Below, piece after piece: positions 55,433 to 62,454 of a stretch of 64,000 bases of DNA. The translations under genes were made by a program, and so were the position numbers. The stretch is from contig NZ_CP121197.1 in assembly GCF_029625215.1 (NCBI RefSeq), positions 4,340,001 to 4,404,000 of the forward strand, given 5' to 3'. The notes under the pieces were generated by a model. The model made no database searches, was not told the origin of the DNA, and worked only from the letters and a program-made list of their open reading frames with translations. Numbering within the stretch: position 1 is the stretch's first letter; every line of letters starts with the position of its first letter. The DNA is from Aurantibacillus circumpalustris (lineage in GTDB: Bacteria; Bacteroidota; Bacteroidia; B-17B0; Aurantibacillaceae).

Positions 55433-56827
55433 TTACTTTCCGATGCAAAACTTAGTGAATATATTTTCAAGGAGATCCTCATTTGTGACTTCACCAGTAA
55501 TAGCGCCTAGCTCATCAAGAGCGTAACGAATGTCGAGAGCCAATAAATCACTTGGGATATTTTCATTTAATCCATTTATCACTTTGTTTAAAGCTTCACT
55601 TGCGTTTTTAAGAGAGTTTGCGTGTCGTGCGTTTGTAACAATTGTATCTGTAGTATCCACAGTTCTAGTATCAAAAAGATTTACAAGTTTTTGTTTAAGT
55701 AAATTCACATTCTTGTTTCCTTTGGCTGATATGTAGATAATTTCGGGGAAATCAGAAAACTCGTCTTTCAAATCTAGTTGATTTTCTGTGTCGATTTTAT
55801 TCGCAACAATCACTAACTGTGAAGATCCAATGTAATCACTTAATAAATCGATTTCTCTTTTTAAATCTCCACTACTTAATGTGTGGGCATCAAATAGATA
55901 AATAATAATTGCTGATTTTCTTATTACTTCAAGGGCCCGATTAACGCCAATTTGTTCTACTATATCTGATGTTATTCTAAGGCCAGCGGTATCAATAAAC
56001 CTAAACAAAACACCTTCAATAATTATTTCATCTTCAATAGTATCTCGTGTTGTGCCAGGAATTTCACTTACAATAGCTCGATCATCTTCAAGTAATACAT
56101 TTAGCAAAGTGGATTTTCCTGCATTTGGTTTGCCAACTATGGCTACAGGAATACCATTCTTAATCACATTCCCAATTTCGAAACTGTCTCCTAATTTCCG
56201 GATAACGGAATTGATGGTTGTGACTAGATTTTTAAGATCGGTTCTGTCAGCAAACTCAACATCTTCCTCACTAAAATCTAATTCTAATTCAATTAGCGAA
56301 GCAAAGTTTACAAGATTATTTCTTAATAATTTAATTTTATCACTGAATCCACCACGCATTTGTTGCATGGCAACTTGATGAGAAATCGAGGAATTGCTTG
56401 CAATAAGATCAGCCACTGCCTCTGCTTGACTGAGGTCTAGTTTTTGATTTAAAAAAGCCCTCATAGTAAATTCACCAGGTTGCGCCATTCTAGCACCAGT
56501 ATTTAAAAAAAGTTTTAAAAGTTGTTGTTGAATAAAAGGTGAACCGTGGCAGGATACTTCAACACTATTTTGGCCTGTATATGATTTTAATCCTATAAAT
56601 AAAGTTACAATTACTTCATCAATAATGACATCTTCATGAAGCAAAATTCCAAAATTTGCTGTATGAGAGGGTTGTTTAATTAAGGATTTTTTTTTGAGGT
56701 CTTTAGTGTAAAAAAACTGATCGACAATCTGAATAGCTTGAGGTCCACTTAACCTTATAACTGCAATAGCGGCGCTTCCATGAGCAGTTGCTAAAGCTAC
56801 AATTGTATCTTCGGTGTTAATTTTCAT
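55433..56827 (-). CDS. mnmE: tRNA modification GTPase MnmE (TrmE)
   Basis: With MnmG it makes the 5-carboxymethylaminomethyl group on wobble uridine of tRNAs. 464 residues: an N-terminal formyl-THF-binding domain (DTIVALATAHGSAAIAVIRLSG), a helical domain, and an inserted GTPase domain with GKPNAGKST (G1), PGTTRDTIED (G2), DTAGL (G3) and NKID (G4). The C-terminal FCIGK, with the catalytic Cys, is present. It stands alone. Confidence 0.96.
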   Translation of the reverse strand: MKINTEDTIVALATAHGSAAIAVIRLSGPQAIQIVDQFFYTKDLKKKSLIKQPSHTANFGILLHEDVIIDEVIVTLFIGLKSYTGQNSVEVSCHGSPFIQQQLLKLFLNTGARMAQPGEFTMRAFLNQKLDLSQAEAVADLIASNSSISHQVAMQQMRGGFSDKIKLLRNNLVNFASLIELELDFSEEDVEFADRTDLKNLVTTINSVIRKLGDSFEIGNVIKNGIPVAIVGKPNAGKSTLLNVLLEDDRAIVSEIPGTTRDTIEDEIIIEGVLFRFIDTAGLRITSDIVEQIGVNRALEVIRKSAIIIYLFDAHTLSSGDLKREIDLLSDYIGSSQLVIVANKIDTENQLDLKDEFSDFPEIIYISAKGNKNVNLLKQKLVNLFDTRTVDTTDTIVTNARHANSLKNASEALNKVINGLNENIPSDLLALDIRYALDELGAITGEVTNEDLLENIFTKFCIGK

Positions 56828-57232
56828 AAAGTACTAAAGTATCTAAAATTATTGGTTAAAGACGCCTAAAATAGCTAGGCAAATATTTATAACACAAAAA
56901 TTATTTTCTTGTTGATTTTGTGCTCTAGTTGGAACTTTTTGCCAATTAGCCTTTGAAATGTGATGAATAATTTTCATAAAGAACCATAGACATTATAGAT
57001 TTGGGAAATTTGAAGAAATAGTAAAATAACATCCGTGATTTTATAAATCAGGAAATAAGAATTCTTAAAACTTTGGAGAAATAATTTTTATTGTGTAATC
57101 TAATTACGTGTATATTACTTATAAAACACAAGAAAACCATTGTTTAGAAAAGGGACATTTTTTTTGTCAATATCATTAATTTTTGTTTACTTGCAGTAAA
57201 ATTTAATCTACCTTTAAACCATCATTATACCG
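56828..57232. other. 405-nt gap between mnmE and the lipoprotein gene
   Basis: AT-rich gap between divergent genes. No gene, hairpin or strong promoter match was seen; the nearest is TACCTTTA about 25 nt before the ATG at 57233, which misses the last base of the -7 consensus. Confidence 0.5.
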
Positions 57233-58144
57233 ATGAATATTTTTAAATATATGTTTAATAAACAATTCTTGGTGTTTACCATAACTGTTTTCTCTTTCGC
57301 TTCCTGCGGTGGCGGTAAGAATGAGGAAGAAAAGGATGATTTAATAGAGACCCCAGATACAGTTAAAGCAGCGGTCTTAAATGTTGGCGGTGAGTTATTT
57401 AGTGTTCCTTCACCTATTCAGACAGCAATGTTGATACAAAAGAGCGGTGTTACCTACGATAAATCAATTCTAAGCTCTTCCAATAAAGTAAACACTTATT
57501 CCACGGATTTTTCTCGTGCGCTCAACTTAGGAATATACGGTGCTGATTTAGGTTATGTTTCACTGAACAACCAAACTCAAGATGCTTTAGGATATCTTGC
57601 TTCCATAAAACAACTTACTGATAAACTGGGCATTTCGGCAGCATTCGATGGTCCTACAATGGATCGTATAAAAAATAACATAACCAACAAAGACAGTATG
57701 ATGGTTCTTGTAGGTATTGCATACAGGGGTAGCGATGCTTATTTAAAGGAAAATCAAAGAACCGATATTAGCAGTTTGATTTTGACTGGCGGTTGGATAG
57801 AAAGTATGCATTTTTCTTTAACTGCATATAAGGTTAAATCTACTGATGCGATTAGGTTTAGAATAGCTGAGCAAAAACAGGCAATTAACAGTATTATCAA
57901 AATCCTTAAAAATTATAATAATCCAGAAGTTATTGAACTAAACATTGCGCTTACAGCTCTAGCAGAAGTTTATGAGGGTATTCAATTTAAATACAATTTT
58001 GTAGAGCCAATTACTGATACCGCAAAAAAAGTTACATACATTAATAGTACTACTGAGGTTATTATTTCTGATGAGCAACTAAGTCAGATTACTCAAAAAC
58101 TTAATCAAATAAGAGGTAAAATAGTTAATACAACAAAATCATAA
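57233..58144 (+). CDS. Lipoprotein of unknown function
   Basis: A 303-residue protein; start at 57233 or the in-frame ATG at 57251. The signal peptide ends in a lipobox (SFASC) followed by Gly-Gly-Gly and an acidic linker (KNEEEKDD), typical of Bacteroidota surface or outer-membrane lipoproteins. The rest is largely helical (YLASIKQLTDKLG, AIRFRIAEQKQAINSII, QLSQITQKLNQIRGK); no family recognised. The next gene starts 8 nt downstream, so they form an operon; a terminator follows that gene. Confidence 0.7.
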   Translation: MNIFKYMFNKQFLVFTITVFSFASCGGGKNEEEKDDLIETPDTVKAAVLNVGGELFSVPSPIQTAMLIQKSGVTYDKSILSSSNKVNTYSTDFSRALNLGIYGADLGYVSLNNQTQDALGYLASIKQLTDKLGISAAFDGPTMDRIKNNITNKDSMMVLVGIAYRGSDAYLKENQRTDISSLILTGGWIESMHFSLTAYKVKSTDAIRFRIAEQKQAINSIIKILKNYNNPEVIELNIALTALAEVYEGIQFKYNFVEPITDTAKKVTYINSTTEVIISDEQLSQITQKLNQIRGKIVNTTKS

Positions 58145-58152
58145 TAAATCGG

Positions 58153-58581
58153 ATGAAGAAATTTATTTTAGTATTATCTTTAATAATAGGGGTTAGTTGT
58201 ATTAATAAATCGGCAGCTCAATGCGATTCGATAGCTAATATGTGTGCGAAACATATTATTTCAACTTTTATATCAGACGGACAACAATACAGATCTTTAC
58301 TTCTTAATTCAGAAGAATACGCCGAGTTTCATACCACATTTTTTGGGGAAACAACTTATCGTATTGCTGCCTGTAGTGGAAGGTCGGACGGCAACCTTAT
58401 TTTTAATATTTATGATCAAGATCGTCATTTATTGTTTAGCAATCATTCTCAAAGAAATGCACCGTATTGGGACTTTAAAGTAAAATCAACAGTTGAAACT
58501 ATTATTGAAGCTCAACTTGATGTGAATAAAAATCCCGGATCTGGTTGTGCTGTAATTCTTATCGGATTCAAGCAAAAATAA
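58153..58581 (+). CDS. Small exported protein of unknown function
   Basis: A 142-residue protein with a signal peptide (MKKFILVLSLIIGVSC). It has alternating beta segments (GETTYRIAACSGRSDGNLIFNIYDQDRHLLFSN, ETIIEAQLDVN, GCAVILIGFKQ) and four Cys residues after the signal, suggesting a small beta-sandwich, perhaps similar to pre-peptidase C-terminal domains. Function unknown. It is 8 nt after the lipoprotein gene; a terminator follows. Confidence 0.65.
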   Translation: MKKFILVLSLIIGVSCINKSAAQCDSIANMCAKHIISTFISDGQQYRSLLLNSEEYAEFHTTFFGETTYRIAACSGRSDGNLIFNIYDQDRHLLFSNHSQRNAPYWDFKVKSTVETIIEAQLDVNKNPGSGCAVILIGFKQK

Positions 58582-58606
58582 TTTTATAAAAAGAGATTTT
58601 TATTTT

Positions 58607-58637
58607 AAGGATAAAACACATTTTTATCCTTTTTTTG
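58607..58637 (+). terminator. Terminator separating the two halves of the ABCG cluster
   Basis: Perfect 10-bp stem AAGGATAAAA (58607-58616) / TTTTATCCTT (58622-58631) with a 5-nt loop and T run. It ends the lipoprotein/small-protein transcript before the next two genes. Confidence 0.85.
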
Positions 58638-58675
58638 TATCTTGGAGTTTCTTAAATTATACTATTTAATATTTA

Positions 58676-59170
58676 ATGATGCTTAGATTTATCACTTTTT
58701 GTTTCCTTACAATTACATCAATTGCTTATGGACAGATAAACTGTGAAACAGCCTTTGTAACAGATACCATGTCTGTACCGGAAACGGAAAAGATTCTTCA
58801 AGGTCAATACCTTGAAATACAATTAAAAGATTTTTCGATGGTACGAATATTTCGAACTAACGATGATAAGTACTTTCTTAGATTTATTGTAAAGCAAAAT
58901 TTTTACTTTGATAAGGTCGATGTTCTCGAGATACGATCAGGGAGCAAAAGTTATTACGTCAAAAACACAAAACAGTTTAAAATTGATAAAACAAGTGGAT
59001 TATTTGTAGTTGAAGTTTTTAAAAATTATATTTCAACTTTGAAAGAGGCGGGTATTACTTCTCTTTATTTTGCGAAATCTGTGACAGATTTTACGAGGCA
59101 AGATGCTAGTCGAGTAAAACAAATTTCTAAATGTTTATATGATTTCATCACAGAAAAAAATAAAAATTAA
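58676..59170 (+). CDS. Small exported protein upstream of the ABCG-type transporter
   Basis: A 164-residue protein with a signal peptide (MMLRFITFCFLTITSIAYGQ). The mature part has alternating strands (YLEIQLKDFSMVRIFRTNDDKYFLRFIVKQNFYFDKVDVLEIRS, kept here as one beta-rich region) and a C-terminal helix. No family recognised. It is 5 nt upstream of the transporter gene, so the two are certainly co-transcribed; a periplasmic partner of the transporter is inferred. Confidence 0.65.
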   Translation: MMLRFITFCFLTITSIAYGQINCETAFVTDTMSVPETEKILQGQYLEIQLKDFSMVRIFRTNDDKYFLRFIVKQNFYFDKVDVLEIRSGSKSYYVKNTKQFKIDKTSGLFVVEVFKNYISTLKEAGITSLYFAKSVTDFTRQDASRVKQISKCLYDFITEKNKN

Positions 59171-59175
59171 ATAAA

Positions 59176-62100
59176 ATGAGTGAACGAATATTAAGGGCGT
59201 TGATGCAAATGTTTGCCATTATTGCGAAAGTAGATGGTATAAACAATACTGGACGACAGATTGTACAATCTTTTTTAAAGCAACAACTGAATCTTGAACA
59301 AGTTGAAATTTACCTTAAAATATTCGACGAATATCTTGAATCACATCAGAACGCCAGTAAACGTAAAGAAGGCGCACAAAAAAGAACTTCTTTAAATTCG
59401 GTAAAAGTTTTAAAGATTTGTACGCAAATTAATCAGGAGCTTGAACAACCTCAAAAAGTAATTGTACTTATTCGTTTACTTGAATTTATTTATTCAAGTA
59501 ATGAGATTTCAGAGCAAGAGTATGAGTTTGTTTTAACAGTGGCTGATACTTTCAATATTCCGACAAATGAATTTCAGTTGTTAAAAGCGTTTATACAAGA
59601 TAGTTCGGAAAAAGTTCCAAATAATCCGAACATACTTGTTATTAACGATAAGCCAAGCGGTTACATGAATCAAAGCAAACACGTGTATTGCGAACCAGTG
59701 CATGAAGATGTTCGCATTATTCAAATTGAAAGTGTGGCGATGTACGCCTTAAGGATTTACGGAAAAATAGAACTACAATTGAATGGTCAAGGAATTTCGA
59801 GTGATCGCGTTCATATTTTCACTCCTGGATCTTCTATTCGTTCGAGTAAAATAAAACCAATTTATTATAGTGATATTATTGGTCGTTTTTTAAATGATGA
59901 GTCCCGACCAAGAATTACCTTTGAAGTAACTAACCTAGAATACAAATTTAAGGGCGGAAAATTAGGCTTACGTGATATCAATATTAGTGAAGAAAGTGGG
60001 AAGTTGATTGGAATTATGGGTGGTTCTGGAGCTGGTAAATCTACTTTATTAAATGTATTAAACAGTATGGAAACACCAAGTGGTGGATCTGTAAAAATTA
60101 ATGGTAAAAATATTCACACAGAGCAAGAAGAAATTAAAGGCGTAATCGGGCATGTTAGTCAAGACGATTTACTTATAGAAGAACTGACTGTATACGAGAA
60201 CTTGTTTTACAATGCTAAACTTTGTTTTGGAAATCTGCCTGATGAAGAGATTTCTAAGAACTGTAATGAATTGTTGGCAAATATTGGATTAAGCGAGACC
60301 CGTCATTTAAAAGTGGGATCTCCTTTGGAAAAAACAATATCAGGAGGTCAGCGTAAACGTTTAAATATATCTCTTGAATTAATACGAGAACCAAGTGTGT
60401 TGTTTGTGGATGAGCCTACCTCTGGTTTATCGTCGCGTGATTCGGAAAATATTATGGATCTTCTAAAGGAACTTGCTTTAAAAGGGAAACTAATTTTTGT
60501 AGTTATTCACCAACCATCGTCAGACATATATAAAATGTTTGACAAGTTAATGATATTAGATGTTGGTGGTTATCCAATATATTATGGTAATCCTGTTGAT
60601 GCAGTAAGTTATTTTAAGCGTTTAGTTAATCATGTAAATGCTGAAGAATCGGAGTGTGGAAATTGTGGAAATGTGAATCCAGAGCAAATTTTTAATATAA
60701 TAGAAAGTAAGGTATTAGATGAATACGGGAATTTAACTTATAGTAGAAAGGTTAGTCCTGTTACCTGGAATACTCACTACAAAGAATTAATTGAAACTGA
60801 GATACATTCAGAGAAAAAACATACCGAAATCCCTGAGAGTATTTTTAAAATTCCGAATATTTTAAAGCAGTTTAAAGTGTTTTTAACGCGTGATGTCAAA
60901 AGCAAATTGACAAATACTCAGTACTTACTTATTAACTTTATTGAAGCTCCCTTACTTGCCTTAATACTGGCATACTTGGTAAGATATTTTAATGTTGATG
61001 AAGAAAATATTAAAGGCTACATCTATAAGGATAATGATAATATTCCTGCCTATATGTTTATGTCGGTTGTAGTTGCTTTATTTATTGGGCTTACAGTTAG
61101 TGCTGAGGAAATTATTCGCGATAGAAAAATCAGAAAACGAGAGTCATTTTTAAACTTAAGTAAAGGGAGCTATTTGTGGAGTAAGATCATTATTATGTTT
61201 ATTCTTTCTGCAGTTCAAACTTTCACTTTTGTTCTCGTAGGAAATTCAATACTTGGCATCGAAGGAATGTACAGCGATTATTGGTTTGTTTTATTTACAA
61301 CCTCTTGCTTTGCGAATATATTAGGATTAAATATTTCGTCAGCCTTTAATAGCGCAGTTACGATTTATATATTAATTCCATTTCTTATTATTCCACAATT
61401 ACTGCTTGCAGGTGTTGTTGTTAAATTTGATAAATTAAACCCAACACTTGCTGCTCAAGGAAGCGTGCCTGTGGTTGGGGAAATGATGGCTAGCCGTTGG
61501 GCTTTTGAAGCATTAGCTGTTAATCAATTTAAAGAAAACGCCTATGAAAAGCATGTATATAAACTTGACAAACGAATAAGTACTGCCTCGTACAAAAAAG
61601 ACTACTGGATGCAAAGACTTAATAACAAAGTTGTAAAGATTGGAAATGAAATTAAGGCTGGGAAAAAAGCATCGGAGTTAAAATATGATATTGATCTTTT
61701 GTACAGTGAATTAAAAAAAGAAGAACAATTTACCAAAAAGAAATTTCCGGGACTTGATAAGATTACGCCAGAAAAATATAACGAAAATTCGGCTGCAGAA
61801 ATAAAAGACTATCTAGACAATACTTTGAAGAATTATTACATTAACATGGAAAATTCGGCTCGTAAAAAGCAAGATGCTCTTATTTCGGAATTGATTAAGA
61901 AACTTGGTAATCCAGGTCTTGTTGATTTACAGGATAGGTCAGAAAACCGTAATTTGATCCAATTGGTGAAAAATGAAAATGATTTTGGTGAAAAATGCCT
62001 AGAAAAAGACGGGCGTTTTATACAAAGGACTGACCCAGTCTTTCAAGATCCAACCGAGTCCAAAATTGGTAGAGCTCACTTTTTCGCTCCAACTAAAAAC

Positions 62101-62259
62101 TTATTTGGAAGATACTATTCTACATTTGGGTTTAATATGTGTATAATATGGTTAATGAGTTTGATACTTATTGTAACACTTTATTTCGATGTGTTTAAAA
62201 AAATATTGGATGGAATTGAACGTTTGTTTTCGATTTTTAAGAAGAAAAAACAATACTAA
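59176..62259 (+). CDS. TerB-like/ABCG-type fused transporter with large extracytoplasmic insertion
   Basis: A 1027-residue protein in one chain. Residues 1-140 are helical and TerB-like (MQMFAIIAKVDG, ISEQEYEFVLTVADTFNI); 150-240 form an unknown beta-rich domain. The ABC ATPase spans about 250-480: Walker A GGSGAGKST (near 281), signature ISGGQRKRLNIS (near 387), Walker B LFVDEPTSGL (near 406). A Cys-pair linker follows (ECGNCGNVNPEQI). The ABC-2 membrane domain (about 580-1005) has five helices, then a roughly 200-residue Lys/Glu-rich extracytoplasmic segment before the last helix. ATPase-first domain order and signature are ABCG type. Substrate unknown. It follows the small exported protein by 5 nt and ends at a terminator. 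Confidence 0.85.
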   Translation: MSERILRALMQMFAIIAKVDGINNTGRQIVQSFLKQQLNLEQVEIYLKIFDEYLESHQNASKRKEGAQKRTSLNSVKVLKICTQINQELEQPQKVIVLIRLLEFIYSSNEISEQEYEFVLTVADTFNIPTNEFQLLKAFIQDSSEKVPNNPNILVINDKPSGYMNQSKHVYCEPVHEDVRIIQIESVAMYALRIYGKIELQLNGQGISSDRVHIFTPGSSIRSSKIKPIYYSDIIGRFLNDESRPRITFEVTNLEYKFKGGKLGLRDINISEESGKLIGIMGGSGAGKSTLLNVLNSMETPSGGSVKINGKNIHTEQEEIKGVIGHVSQDDLLIEELTVYENLFYNAKLCFGNLPDEEISKNCNELLANIGLSETRHLKVGSPLEKTISGGQRKRLNISLELIREPSVLFVDEPTSGLSSRDSENIMDLLKELALKGKLIFVVIHQPSSDIYKMFDKLMILDVGGYPIYYGNPVDAVSYFKRLVNHVNAEESECGNCGNVNPEQIFNIIESKVLDEYGNLTYSRKVSPVTWNTHYKELIETEIHSEKKHTEIPESIFKIPNILKQFKVFLTRDVKSKLTNTQYLLINFIEAPLLALILAYLVRYFNVDEENIKGYIYKDNDNIPAYMFMSVVVALFIGLTVSAEEIIRDRKIRKRESFLNLSKGSYLWSKIIIMFILSAVQTFTFVLVGNSILGIEGMYSDYWFVLFTTSCFANILGLNISSAFNSAVTIYILIPFLIIPQLLLAGVVVKFDKLNPTLAAQGSVPVVGEMMASRWAFEALAVNQFKENAYEKHVYKLDKRISTASYKKDYWMQRLNNKVVKIGNEIKAGKKASELKYDIDLLYSELKKEEQFTKKKFPGLDKITPEKYNENSAAEIKDYLDNTLKNYYINMENSARKKQDALISELIKKLGNPGLVDLQDRSENRNLIQLVKNENDFGEKCLEKDGRFIQRTDPVFQDPTESKIGRAHFFAPTKNLFGRYYSTFGFNMCIIWLMSLILIVTLYFDVFKKILDGIERLFSIFKKKKQY

Positions 62260-62279
62260 GCTTTTATTAATTTGCGTTG

Positions 62280-62310
62280 AACACCGGGAAGAAATTTTCG
62301 GTGTTTTTTT
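62280..62310 (+). terminator. Terminator after the ABCG-type transporter
   Basis: Stem AACACCG (62280-62286) / CGGTGTT (62299-62305) with a T run, 21 nt after the stop. Confidence 0.75.
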
Positions 62311-62344
62311 ATTGAACCACATAATAAACATAAGGGCATATAAG
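62311..62344. repeat. 34-nt direct repeat, copy 1
   Basis: A 34-nt stretch beginning ATTGAACCACATAATAAACA that recurs at 62396-62429 with a single mismatch (ATAATA versus ATAAGA), 85 nt apart start to start. Not coding. Confidence 0.85.
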
Positions 62345-62395
62345 TTGGCAGCATTCAGTAATCAGTTGGCAGTATTGGGTGTCGACTTAAAAAAG

Positions 62396-62429
62396 ATTGA
62401 ACCACATAAGAAACATAAGGGCATATAAG
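62396..62429. repeat. 34-nt direct repeat, copy 2
   Basis: Second copy of the repeat at 62311-62344 (33 of 34 identical). AGTTGGCAG also occurs twice in the segment between the two copies, so the gap is made of short repeated words. Confidence 0.85.
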
Positions 62430-62454
62430 GGTGCCAAATGAATTTCAAATGTTC

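Noticed and set aside
62189-62428. 79-codon frame from the end of the transporter gene into the 34-nt repeats
   Set aside because: It starts inside the transporter gene and runs through its terminator and the intergenic repeats; no coding signal.
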